Positions 9,540 through 18,158 of a stretch of 64,000 nt of DNA are shown here, in pieces. The notes beneath the pieces were generated by a model, which saw only the letters and a program-made list of their open reading frames with translations, made no database searches and was not told where the DNA came from. This DNA comes from CALAZP01 sp964410725 (GTDB lineage: Bacteria > Bacteroidota > Bacteroidia > Chitinophagales > Saprospiraceae). Position numbers and translations under genes: made by a program. Position 1 is the stretch's first letter; every line of letters begins with the position of its first letter. The stretch is from the NCBI GenBank assembly GCA_964410725.1, contig CAYPID010000003.1, forward strand, positions 1 through 64,000, in the 5' to 3' direction.

Positions 9540-10821
9540 AATACAAGCCGGTTTCAATCATGGCCTCCAAATCATATAAATTTCTTCCATCAAAAATTGC
9601 CTTATCTTTTAAAAGCTCTTTAATGACGTCAAATGAGGGGGTTCTAAACACACTCCATTCAGTCATTATAGCAAGAACATCTGAGCCCAATAGGGCATCG
9701 TACTGATCTTTGGCAAATTGAACCTCATTTCCAAATACCTTCTTTACGTTTTCCATGGCCTCTGGGTCAAATGCCTTTACTCTTGCCCCTTCCTTGAGTA
9801 ACTTTTCTATAGTGTACAACGCCGGAGCCTCTCGAATATCATCCGTATTGGGCTTGAATGCTAATCCCCACATTGCGATTTGCTTGTCTTTAAGATCATT
9901 TCCGTAATATCTTTTTATCTTTTCAAAAAGACTTAGCCTTTGTCTGTCATTCACCCGCATTACCGCATCTAGAATATTAAAATCATAAGAATACTCCGTA
10001 GAAGTTTTACTCAATGCTTGGACATCCTTTGGAAAACAACTCCCTCCGTATCCAATGCCAGGAAATAAAAATCTCTTTCCTATTCTATTGTCCGTTCCAA
10101 CTCCCTGCCTCACCATGTCTACATTAGCACCCACAATTTCGCATAGATTAGCAATTTCATTCATAAATGTAATTCTGGTAGCCAAGTAAGCATTAGCTGC
10201 ATACTTTGTCATTTCTGCAGAGCGTTCATCCATAAATATGATTGGATTGCCTTGTCGAACAAACGGTTCGTACAATCTTTTCATTTTTACTTTTGCCTTT
10301 TCTGATTGTGTCCCAATTACCACTCTGTCTGGCCTCAAAAAATCTTCAACAGCTGCACCCTCTCTTAAAAATTCAGGATTAGATACCACATCAAATAAAG
10401 AAGCATCCAACTTTTCTGATAAAGCGGCTGCAACTTTTTCTGAAGTTCCGACGGGCACCGTACTCTTATCTACTATGACTTTGTAGTCCTTAATGATTTT
10501 GGATAAATCTTTAGCTACCCCTAGGATATAAGATAAATCTGCTGAACCATCTTCTCCGGGAGGGGTCGGTAGTGCCAAAAATATAATCTCGGCATCTTTT
10601 ACCGAACTTGCTAAATCAGTTGAAAAAGTTAATCTTCCTTGCTGGCTATTTCTTTCAAATAAAGCTTCTAATCCTGGCTCATAAATTGGAATAATCCCAC
10701 TCTTCATATTGGCGACCTTGGTTTCATCAACATCTACACATATTACGGTATTCCCTGTTTCTGCAAAACAAGTGCCGGTAACCAAACCAACATATCCCGT
10801 GCCAACAATAGTAATTTTCAT
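9499..10821 (-). CDS. ugd: UDP-glucose 6-dehydrogenase
   Basis: Oxidises UDP-glucose twice with NAD to UDP-glucuronate, a precursor for capsule and exopolysaccharide uronates. The N-terminus has the Rossmann motif GTGYVGLVTGTCFAE. The catalytic cysteine lies in GYGGSCFPKDV near residue 265, and the C-terminal UDP-binding domain follows with FKPNTDDIREAP. At 440 residues it is of standard length. It sits 6 nt after the sugar dehydrogenase gene and overlaps the YwqK-like gene. No glycosyltransferase cluster is adjacent. UDP-ManNAc dehydrogenases are related, but the motifs fit UDP-glucose dehydrogenase better. Confidence 0.93.
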   Translation of the reverse strand: MKITIVGTGYVGLVTGTCFAETGNTVICVDVDETKVANMKSGIIPIYEPGLEALFERNSQQGRLTFSTDLASSVKDAEIIFLALPTPPGEDGSADLSYILGVAKDLSKIIKDYKVIVDKSTVPVGTSEKVAAALSEKLDASLFDVVSNPEFLREGAAVEDFLRPDRVVIGTQSEKAKVKMKRLYEPFVRQGNPIIFMDERSAEMTKYAANAYLATRITFMNEIANLCEIVGANVDMVRQGVGTDNRIGKRFLFPGIGYGGSCFPKDVQALSKTSTEYSYDFNILDAVMRVNDRQRLSLFEKIKRYYGNDLKDKQIAMWGLAFKPNTDDIREAPALYTIEKLLKEGARVKAFDPEAMENVKKVFGNEVQFAKDQYDALLGSDVLAIMTEWSVFRTPSFDVIKELLKDKAIFDGRNLYDLEAMIETGLYYESIGRTPVGLNK

Positions 10822-10827
10822 TTTTAG

Positions 10828-11964
10828 TTATTTGTTGTAATTTACTCTATATATCATGTCTGAATAATCATCGCTAACCAATATACTTCCATCCGGCAGT
10901 ACTTCAACATCCACTGGTCTGCCACTTACCTCATCAAGCTCCTTGTCCAACCAACCTTCAATAAATGGCTCATATTTAGTAACCCTATTTCCCTCAAGTG
11001 TAGCGACCATTACCCTATACCCACTTTTTTCAGTCCTATTCCAAGAACCATGTTCTGCAACAAATATTTTATTCCTGAAATCTTCAGGAAACATATCGCC
11101 TCGATAAAATTCCATACCTAAGGGAGCTACGTGTGGGCCTAATCGAAATGCCGGACCAACAAATTCCGAACACGGTCTTTTTGAACCAAAATCAGGATCA
11201 AGTAAATCACCTTGATGACAATAGGGAAAACCAAAATGCAACCCATCTTTTACCGCTAGGTTTAATTCGCAAAATGGTTGATCATCTCCCATCCAATCTC
11301 TACCATTATCTGTAAACCATAGTTCTTTTGTGTCCGGGTGCCAATCAAAACCAACCGTATTACGTATTCCTCGCTGAACTATTTCAAAATCTGTTCCATC
11401 CGGATTAATCCTAGTTATGGTACTATATATTTCATCCTCAGGTTCACATACATTACATGGGGCTCCCACAGGTATGTAAAGTTTTCCATCAGGCCCAAAA
11501 GCTATATACTTCCAACCATGGTGCGTTTCACTAGGCAATCCCTCATAAACAACTTCAAAAGGAGCAAAATTTTCGCTTATGGATTGGATATCGGCAAACT
11601 TAATAATTCTATTGACTTCGGCAACATAAAGATCCCCGTCTTTGAATGCCACCCCATTAGGCATTTTTAGTTTTTCTGCTAAAATCAATATTTCGTCTAT
11701 TCTGTTATCCTGATCGATGTCTTTCAATAAATAGACTTTTCCCTCATCTCTAGTTCCAACCACTAAATCTCCATTTGGCAAATACTCCATGGACCTAGCA
11801 TTCTTAACCCCGCTTGCGTAAACTTCTATTTTAAAACCCTCTGGAAGCCTCAAATTTTCAATGTTAATCTCCGAACCGGTCAAAAATTTCGGAAGTGGGG
11901 GATTCACCGTTCCACAGTTTATTAGAAACCCTGATATCAATAGAATAAACAACTTGTATTTCAT
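10828..11964 (-). CDS. PQQ-type sugar (sorbosone/glucose) dehydrogenase-like lipoprotein
   Basis: Predicted lipoprotein (signal ending FLINC) followed by a six-bladed beta-propeller of the soluble glucose dehydrogenase/sorbosone dehydrogenase family. Blade signatures are visible: ARSMEYLPNGDLVVGTRDEG, MPNGVAFKDGDLYVAE, KYIAFGPDGKLYIPVGAPCN, RNTVGFDWHPDTKELWFTDN and FVAEHGSWNR near the C-terminus. Family members oxidise sugars with pyrroloquinoline quinone. The sequence alone does not prove that PQQ is bound, and no PQQ synthesis genes are in the window. It is embedded between the PD40 protein (2 nt gap) and ugd (6 nt gap). The substrate is unknown. Confidence 0.82.
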   Translation of the reverse strand: MKYKLFILLISGFLINCGTVNPPLPKFLTGSEINIENLRLPEGFKIEVYASGVKNARSMEYLPNGDLVVGTRDEGKVYLLKDIDQDNRIDEILILAEKLKMPNGVAFKDGDLYVAEVNRIIKFADIQSISENFAPFEVVYEGLPSETHHGWKYIAFGPDGKLYIPVGAPCNVCEPEDEIYSTITRINPDGTDFEIVQRGIRNTVGFDWHPDTKELWFTDNGRDWMGDDQPFCELNLAVKDGLHFGFPYCHQGDLLDPDFGSKRPCSEFVGPAFRLGPHVAPLGMEFYRGDMFPEDFRNKIFVAEHGSWNRTEKSGYRVMVATLEGNRVTKYEPFIEGWLDKELDEVSGRPVDVEVLPDGSILVSDDYSDMIYRVNYNK

Positions 11965-11966
11965 TT

Positions 11967-14240
11967 TTATCTATTTTGATTTAGGTAAACAGAAAAATCT
12001 GGAAAGAGGTGCACAAATTGGATAATAGATTCCTCAGGCGCCCTGCTGTCATAAATATATGGAACCACCCTCAATTCAGTTAAACCATTATTTATTAACT
12101 GTTGGGCAAAATTCCTAGCAGCTTCAAAGGTTCTAAACTGCCCAGCACTGTAAGTTACTTTTCCTTCATAATTAACCTCCAAAGTAGGATTAGGGTAATT
12201 ATTAATTAAAGCCGCATTTTTTAATTCTGATGCCCCACTAAGACTTACTTTGTAGTAAAAAGGGATATCCACCATCCTTATAGAAAAAGGATCCTCAATA
12301 TAAGATTTGGAATTTTCCAAGGGAAGTCTCATCCTATCTTTCCAACTGTATTTTAAATTAAATTTTTCGTTGGGTATTGTCGGGTTTAAATCCACACGAA
12401 ATGCTATCCTGTCCGATGGCATTCCTAACCCAATTAAATACTGGACTATTTGGTTAGCTGAATGTTCAACCTGCCTGTAATGTTCAAACAAAGGAACGCG
12501 ATTGCGAACAGAGAAAGTCAAATGCATGTAACCATTCCGTTTATTTGGAAATTCTTTTATTACCTCCTTTAGAAATTCCGCAACCTCCATATCGATAGAA
12601 CGCAAATCCATCGGTAATTCAAGGCTATTGGCCGCTACTTTTTTTAACTCTTTTGTTAGTGGTATCTGCTCAACTTTTTCCGTTAAAACATGAGGCTTTT
12701 CTTCTTTTTTTATTTCTGCAGCTTCTTCTTCCTCCACAATGACCTCCTTTTTCAATACCACTCGCTCCTCCTCTTTAAAGGAATTTTCAATTTTTGGCAA
12801 TATTTTAACTTCTTGGTTCTCCGAACGAGTAACTTCCGTTTTTACTTCCATCTCCAAAGTGGGTTCATCCTTTTTAACTACCGTTCTTTTTGGTGGAGAT
12901 TTTACAAAACTTGGATAATTACTTTTTTCGCCACTTAATAGATTGCTCAAATAGGTAGCATATAAATCCTTTTTTCCATAACCTGTTCTTCTGTTAGAGG
13001 TAAAGTATCCAGTAAACCCGTCTCTGGCTAAGTAAAATTGAATGTCGTCTCCGGCTGAATTTACAGGCATTCCCATAGAGATTGCCGAAAGCCATCCATC
13101 GGTTTCTTTATTGTAGACTTGTTGTAAGATATCATAACCTCCTATGCTCCATTGGCTATTATTGGTACTGTAAAATAAAGTCTTTCCATCCGATGAAAGG
13201 AAAGGATAAGCTTCGTCAAAAGCACTATTAATCTCAGGACCCAAATTAATCGGACTAGACCATTGTCCTTCGGAAAAAATTGAATAATACAAATCTAGTC
13301 CCCCATACCCCCCTGGAATCCTCGCCGCATATAAAACCACAGTTTCATCAAATACCTGAAATCCTCCTTCTTTAATATTTAACCAAGGGCTAGAAAAAAA
13401 TATCTTTGATTTGTTTGCTAAATCATCTGACTCTGAATAACCGGTTTTCATAATTGCTCCGCCCTCTAAAGTATTTCCTCTAAAATAATACAAGGCTGGC
13501 TCCCCTTGATTGAAACCAATGAGTACCTCGTGTTGAGGACTATTTAACTGGAAGTGCAAAGCATTAGGGGCGGTCCATTTACCACCTAAATTTGTGGTCC
13601 TGTACATGTCAGAATAAAACCTGCCTTCCCATTCATTAATTTTTCCAGTTTCTTCTCTTTTCCCACCATTATTCTTACCTGACATTGTTGAAAAATATAA
13701 CTCCGTGGATTCACTTCCACTCTCTATTGGGAAAAATTCATCCTCATTACTATTAACTTGACTACCAAAGTTTTCTACAAAATTTCCAGAAATCTTATAT
13801 TTCTCCCTTTTACCATTGGAGCATCTCCTTATTTCTTCAACTATGCTTTTCTTTAAATCAGCATCCGATTTAATCGTTCTCAAATAGGTTTTGTAGTACC
13901 TAGCAGCTTCCTCAAATTCGTGCTGATGATGATTAATTTTTGCTAAATACAACCAAACTTCTGCAAAAGGTGGTTGCTCTTGATCAACCTTTAATACTGA
14001 AAAAGCTTCCTCAGCTAATGCCAATTTATTTAACTGATACAAGTTTAAGGCTTTAAGGAACAAGCCTTTTGTTGAAAGTGAATTGTTTTTTTCATAGTTA
14101 TTTAACAACTCTAAAGACTCTTTGTAGTAACTTTTCTCAAAGAAGTCTTGCGCTTGACCTACCACATTTACACCAGTTTCCTGAGCAAATAGTTTTGCAA
14201 TCTCAAAAAAAGCAAGAAAGAATATTAATTTCCTTTTCAT
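11967..14240 (-). CDS. TPR and PD40 beta-propeller protein with degenerate C-terminal OmpA/SPOR-like region
   Basis: Exported 757-residue protein (signal ending LFAQ). Residues about 25-140 form TPR-like helices (ESLELLNNYEKNN, AARYYKTYLRTIKSD). Residues about 165-430 are a WD40-like PD40 propeller with repeats such as FDEAYPFLSSDGKTLFYST and SAGDDIQFYLARDGFTGYFTSN. Residues 440-530 are a Lys/Glu-rich linker. The C-terminal part has a stretch resembling the OmpA peptidoglycan-binding fold (IVQYLIGLGMPSDRI), then a region like SPOR (FRTFEAARNFAQQLINNGL). The order TPR, PD40, OmpA recalls PorE of the type IX secretion system, and porQ lies in the same run. The usual OmpA signature is not complete, so I call it PorE-like only. 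Confidence 0.7.
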   Translation of the reverse strand: MKRKLIFFLAFFEIAKLFAQETGVNVVGQAQDFFEKSYYKESLELLNNYEKNNSLSTKGLFLKALNLYQLNKLALAEEAFSVLKVDQEQPPFAEVWLYLAKINHHQHEFEEAARYYKTYLRTIKSDADLKKSIVEEIRRCSNGKREKYKISGNFVENFGSQVNSNEDEFFPIESGSESTELYFSTMSGKNNGGKREETGKINEWEGRFYSDMYRTTNLGGKWTAPNALHFQLNSPQHEVLIGFNQGEPALYYFRGNTLEGGAIMKTGYSESDDLANKSKIFFSSPWLNIKEGGFQVFDETVVLYAARIPGGYGGLDLYYSIFSEGQWSSPINLGPEINSAFDEAYPFLSSDGKTLFYSTNNSQWSIGGYDILQQVYNKETDGWLSAISMGMPVNSAGDDIQFYLARDGFTGYFTSNRRTGYGKKDLYATYLSNLLSGEKSNYPSFVKSPPKRTVVKKDEPTLEMEVKTEVTRSENQEVKILPKIENSFKEEERVVLKKEVIVEEEEAAEIKKEEKPHVLTEKVEQIPLTKELKKVAANSLELPMDLRSIDMEVAEFLKEVIKEFPNKRNGYMHLTFSVRNRVPLFEHYRQVEHSANQIVQYLIGLGMPSDRIAFRVDLNPTIPNEKFNLKYSWKDRMRLPLENSKSYIEDPFSIRMVDIPFYYKVSLSGASELKNAALINNYPNPTLEVNYEGKVTYSAGQFRTFEAARNFAQQLINNGLTELRVVPYIYDSRAPEESIIQFVHLFPDFSVYLNQNR

Positions 14241-14272
14241 TCGGTCTCCTCATTAAGTAATAAGAAACCTGT

Positions 14273-15595
14273 TTATAAAGCCCTATTAACATCAAATTGT
14301 TCTAACAAATCCCCTACTTTCCTTAGAAAAGAGCCTCCCAAAAATCCATCCACAATTCTATGATCATATGATAAGGACAAAAACATCATGTGCCTAACCG
14401 CAATCAGATCTCCAAACTCAGTTTCAACTACAGCTGGTTTTTTTCTTATTGCTCCCACAGCTAAAATAGCAACCTGTGGCTGATTGATAATTGGGGTTCC
14501 CATTACGTTTCCAAACGTGCCTACATTGGTCACAGTAAAAGTACCTTCTTGAATGTCCTCAGGCTTTAGGCGATTTGTCCTTGCCCTATCAGCTAACAGG
14601 TTCACCTGCTTAGTCAGTCCTAGCAAACTTAAATGATCTGCATTTTTGATGACGGGAACAATAAGGTTTCCTCCTGGCAAAGCAGTTGCCATTCCAATAT
14701 TAATCTTATGTTTCTTGATAATAGTGGTTCCTTCTAAAGAAATATTAATCATTGGGAAAGCCCTTAAAGCAGCCGTCACCGCCTCAATAAAAATAGGGGT
14801 AAAAGTTATTTTCTCTCCGAACTTCTCAAAAAACTCATCTTTTACCTTATTTCGCCAATTCACAATGTTGGTGACATCTACCTCCACAAACGAGGTCACA
14901 TGTGGAGAGTTTCTTTTGGATTGAACCATGTGCTCAGCAATCAGCCTCCTCATCCTATCCATTTCTATAATTTCCTGATCTCCATCTATGGACCTAGGTA
15001 TAGGGTCTTTAGATACTGCTGGTTGTGTAGGTTTCTTTATTTTATCGCCTGTTCTCTTATTGAGGTATTTCAGCAAATCATCTTTGGTCAGCCTTCCTCC
15101 TTTGCCTGTTCCTTCAACAGAATCTAATTCAGCACTTGAAATTTGTTCTTTTTTGGCGATATTCTTTACTAACGGAGAATAGAATCTTCTTTCTTTAGTT
15201 TCAATGATATCTCTATACTTTTTAGAAACTAACCCTTCGTTTTCCTGATCTGCTTCGCTGGAATCCTCCAATACAGAAGCCATAGGCATGGACTCCACTT
15301 CTTGTTCCATTTTGATATGTTGATCTCCATTTGCCTTGGAAAGTTGCTGGCCGCTCTTTTCATCTATTAATGCAAGTACCGCACCTACTTCTACCGTCTC
15401 ATCTTCCTTAAAAAATATCTTTTCAATCACGCCCTCCACTGGAGATGGAACTTCTGAATCAACCTTATCTGTAGCAATTTCTAGTATGGGTTCTTCTAAA
15501 GCAACCGTATCTCCCTCTTTTTTCAACCACTTTAATATGGTGGCCTCCATTATACTTTCACCCATTTTGGGCATCTTAAGTTCTATACTTGCCAT
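14273..15595 (-). CDS. 2-oxo acid dehydrogenase complex E2 (dihydrolipoamide acyltransferase)
   Basis: Core subunit of a 2-oxo acid dehydrogenase complex, moving the acyl group from E1 to CoA. Three modules are visible. The lipoyl domain occupies residues 1-80 with the lipoylated Lys44 in EIATDKVDSE. The E3/E1-binding domain lies near 136-178 (YSPLVKNIAKKEQI, GTGKGGRLTKDDLLKYL). The catalytic CoA-transferase domain ends with the active-site SLSYDHRIVDG. Length 440 and a single lipoyl domain fit the branched-chain or 2-oxoglutarate type more than a multi-lipoyl pyruvate E2. E1 and E3 genes are not adjacent, so the substrate cannot be fixed. It lies 26 nt after cinA. Confidence 0.9.
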   Translation of the reverse strand: MASIELKMPKMGESIMEATILKWLKKEGDTVALEEPILEIATDKVDSEVPSPVEGVIEKIFFKEDETVEVGAVLALIDEKSGQQLSKANGDQHIKMEQEVESMPMASVLEDSSEADQENEGLVSKKYRDIIETKERRFYSPLVKNIAKKEQISSAELDSVEGTGKGGRLTKDDLLKYLNKRTGDKIKKPTQPAVSKDPIPRSIDGDQEIIEMDRMRRLIAEHMVQSKRNSPHVTSFVEVDVTNIVNWRNKVKDEFFEKFGEKITFTPIFIEAVTAALRAFPMINISLEGTTIIKKHKINIGMATALPGGNLIVPVIKNADHLSLLGLTKQVNLLADRARTNRLKPEDIQEGTFTVTNVGTFGNVMGTPIINQPQVAILAVGAIRKKPAVVETEFGDLIAVRHMMFLSLSYDHRIVDGFLGGSFLRKVGDLLEQFDVNRAL

Positions 15596-15621
15596 TTGCT
15601 AATTAGATTTTCAATGTAAAA

Positions 15622-16863
15622 TTAAACGAATTTCAATAGAAATAGCCTCAGCAGGTTTAAAGCTTGAGTAGTCGCAAACTCTATATTTCGAATTCGGTCC
15701 TTTCCTCCCCTAATTAAATGTTTTTCAATACGCTGATTATTACCAACCCCTATCCATATAGTTCCTACTGGTTTACCTGGTGTTCCTCCGCCTGGACCAG
15801 CAATTCCCGATATGGCCACACAAACATCTACACCCAAAGCATCTAAACCGCCTTTTACCATTTCTTCAACCGTTTCGCTGCTTACCGCTCCATATTTAAT
15901 AAGCGTTTGCCGATTTACCTTCAAAATCGATTCTTTAAGCTCATTTGAATACGTGACCACTCCACCTTGAAAATAACTGGACGAACCCGATACCGATGTA
16001 ATTTCGTTAGCCACCTTTCCTCCAGTACAACTTTCAGCCGTTCCTATTTTCCAACTCAACCGGTTAGAAAGTTGTCCTATGACCATTGGTAAACTCTCTT
16101 CATTTTCTCCATAAATCCATTCTCCTAATTCTTGATAAAGGTTCTCCACTGCCTGATTATATTGATTAAGCGTGTCTTCACCTGAATCCTTGGCTGTCAA
16201 CCTAAGTCTTACCTGACCCACTCTTGGTAAATACGCTAAACTGATTTTATCTGGTAATTTTTTTTCAAATGGAATTAACTTTTCAGCTAAAACCGATTCC
16301 GCTACACCTGCGGTCAGCATAGTCCTATGAATTCTTTTATTTCCTTTAAAATTTTTTTCTAAAATTGGTTTTATGCCATTATGGAACAAATATTTCATTT
16401 CATACGGAACCCCAGGCACAGAGAAAACCTGCATATTTCCTTGGCTGATATGAATGCCAGGAGCTGTACCCAACTGATTGGACAATACATTACTACCTCT
16501 GGGAATCAAAGCTTGGCTAGAATGAAATTCTGTAACTGTTTTACCGGTTTTTTCCAAAAAACCTCTCATTGCATTCAAAGTAGGCTCGTGAAGCTCCAAT
16601 GGTCGCCCAAAAAAAGAAGCCAAAACTACTCTTGTTTTATCATCATCTGTTGGACCTAACCCACCCGTTGTTATAACGACCACCTCTTGTTGACTGTATA
16701 AGCTTAACAATTCCGTTAAAGCATCTTCTCGATCCCCTATAATAAAACTCCTTTCTACTTCGTATCCTAATAAATCAAGTTGGCCCGCTAAATAGTGACT
16801 GTTAGAGTCTAATACCTGACCTATTAAAAGTTCATCTCCTATTGCAATTATGATTGCTTTCAT
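15622..16863 (-). CDS. cinA: CinA family nicotinamide mononucleotide deamidase
   Basis: Two-domain protein. The N-terminal molybdopterin-binding-like (COG1058) domain has IAIGDELLIGQVLDSNSHYLA and TTGGLGPTDDDKTR. The C-terminal CinA domain near residues 255-410 has TAESCTGGKVANEITSVSGSS and AVSSETVEEM, and deamidates NMN to nicotinate mononucleotide in pyridine nucleotide recycling. At 413 residues it is the full-length form. Its start overlaps the birA stop by 4 nt (ATGA). The old name, competence/damage-inducible protein A, reflects co-transcription with recA elsewhere; recA is not here. Confidence 0.93.
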   Translation of the reverse strand: MKAIIIAIGDELLIGQVLDSNSHYLAGQLDLLGYEVERSFIIGDREDALTELLSLYSQQEVVVITTGGLGPTDDDKTRVVLASFFGRPLELHEPTLNAMRGFLEKTGKTVTEFHSSQALIPRGSNVLSNQLGTAPGIHISQGNMQVFSVPGVPYEMKYLFHNGIKPILEKNFKGNKRIHRTMLTAGVAESVLAEKLIPFEKKLPDKISLAYLPRVGQVRLRLTAKDSGEDTLNQYNQAVENLYQELGEWIYGENEESLPMVIGQLSNRLSWKIGTAESCTGGKVANEITSVSGSSSYFQGGVVTYSNELKESILKVNRQTLIKYGAVSSETVEEMVKGGLDALGVDVCVAISGIAGPGGGTPGKPVGTIWIGVGNNQRIEKHLIRGGKDRIRNIEFATTQALNLLRLFLLKFV

Positions 16864-17600
16864 ACTTCATAAATAACTTGTTTGACGTCGAATTTTTCCT
16901 TCCCGTTTGGGCCATCAATTATTAAAAAACCTTGGGCATCTATACCTGCGATTCGCCCACTAAAAATAGACCCATTTGCTCTTTTAAATTTTTTTTCGAT
17001 CCCTAATCCATATAAATGGGACAAGTATTCTTGCCTGACTATTTCAATATTTCCAATAATATTTCGATATCTTTTGTCCAATTCCTCAAATATTAAAGTT
17101 CTTGTTTCCTCTATTTGGAAAGTATGTCCTCTTTCTAACAAAAGAGAGGTAGCATTAGGAACATCAAGAGGAAAAGATTTTTGGTTTACATTAATACCCA
17201 TTCCAATTACAGAAGATTTAACCTTTTTTCCTTTCAAGGTATTATGGATTAGTATTCCTGCAATCTTCCTGCCCTCGCATAAGATGTCATTAGGCCACTT
17301 TATTTTAATTTCTTGATCGGCAAGTATTCGACTTAAGACATTTTTAATAGCCAAAGAGACTATGCAACTTACCAAATACTGATTATTTACTTCTAAGGTT
17401 TTCGGGTACAAAATGATACTCATCAATATGTTATCATAGGAATTACTCTGCCATATACTGCCAACCTGACCCCTCCCTTCCGTTTGATAGTCTGCAATAA
17501 TGGCAGTTCCTTCCGTTGGTCTGGTTTTTGAAAGTAACTCTATAGCATATTTATTAGTAGAATCAATGGAATTGAACCGCAGTTGAACCTTACCTATCAA
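16860..17600 (-). CDS. birA: Biotin--[acetyl-CoA-carboxylase] ligase
   Basis: Activates biotin with ATP and transfers it to the biotin carrier of acetyl-CoA carboxylase. The catalytic domain shows STNKYAIELL, the adenylate-binding loop EGRGQVGSIWQS (GRGRxG type), IKWPNDILCEGRKIAGIL and the GMGINVNQ motif. The protein is 246 residues and starts directly with the catalytic domain. It therefore lacks the N-terminal helix-turn-helix of E. coli BirA and should not act as a repressor. A Bacteroidota-type promoter lies upstream at 17655-17684, so birA probably opens the eight-gene minus-strand run to porQ. Confidence 0.93.
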   Translation of the reverse strand: MIGKVQLRFNSIDSTNKYAIELLSKTRPTEGTAIIADYQTEGRGQVGSIWQSNSYDNILMSIILYPKTLEVNNQYLVSCIVSLAIKNVLSRILADQEIKIKWPNDILCEGRKIAGILIHNTLKGKKVKSSVIGMGINVNQKSFPLDVPNATSLLLERGHTFQIEETRTLIFEELDKRYRNIIGNIEIVRQEYLSHLYGLGIEKKFKRANGSIFSGRIAGIDAQGFLIIDGPNGKEKFDVKQVIYEV

Positions 17601-17654
17601 TGTAATGTTGATTTATGCCTATTAGATATTATTTCTATTTTTACTATATAATTA

Positions 17655-17684
17655 CAAAACTAATAAAAACTCAATTTGAATCAA
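17655..17684 (-). promoter_or_regulatory. Promoter for birA-cinA run (Bacteroidota type)
   Basis: Minus strand TTG (17682-17684), 19 nt, TAGTTTTG (17655-17662), matching the TTTG / TAnnTTTG consensus. Transcription would start near 17648, about 48 nt before birA. The upstream element lies inside the first codons of the divergent rsfS. Confidence 0.45.
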
Positions 17685-18062
17685 CCAAACCAATCCGCCG
17701 TAACTGCTCCAACCAGAGAAGAAATCAATGACATAATCATAGAGGGGATACAAGATATAAAAGGCAAAAATATCGTTAAATTAGACCTTAGGGAACTTCA
17801 CGACGCTCCAACAGACTACTTTATTATTTGCGAAGGTGATTCCTCTACCCAAGTCAAGGCCATTGCAGATAACATAGTAAAAAAAATGAAAGAAACCTAT
17901 AAGATTTTTCCCTCTTCAACTGAAGGCACACAGAATGCCAAATGGGTATGTGTTGATTACTTTACCACCGTCGTCCATATTTTTTATCCTGAGACTAGAG
18001 CTTTTTACGATTTAGATCAGCTCTGGAGCGACGCAAAAATTACATCTTACGAAACAATTTAA
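17676..18062 (+). CDS. rsfS: Ribosomal silencing factor RsfS
   Basis: Binds ribosomal protein uL14 and blocks joining of the subunits, reducing translation in starved cells. The 128-residue protein carries the single RsfS (DUF143, Iojap) domain, with DIKGKNIVKLDLRELHDAP, TDYFIICEGDSSTQVKAIADNI and the terminal YDLDQLWSDA. The frame opens with TTG at 17676 and no ATG lies near, so a TTG start is likely. It is divergent from birA with a 75-nt gap and is followed 96 nt later by ftsH. Confidence 0.93.
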   Translation: MNQPNQSAVTAPTREEINDIIIEGIQDIKGKNIVKLDLRELHDAPTDYFIICEGDSSTQVKAIADNIVKKMKETYKIFPSSTEGTQNAKWVCVDYFTTVVHIFYPETRAFYDLDQLWSDAKITSYETI

Positions 18063-18158
18063 ATATCTTTTCACGTTAATACGAATTAAGCCAACGAAAG
18101 TTATAATTGACTGTTAATTAATTATCAAAAGAAATGACTTCTTAGAAAAAGAGGATAA

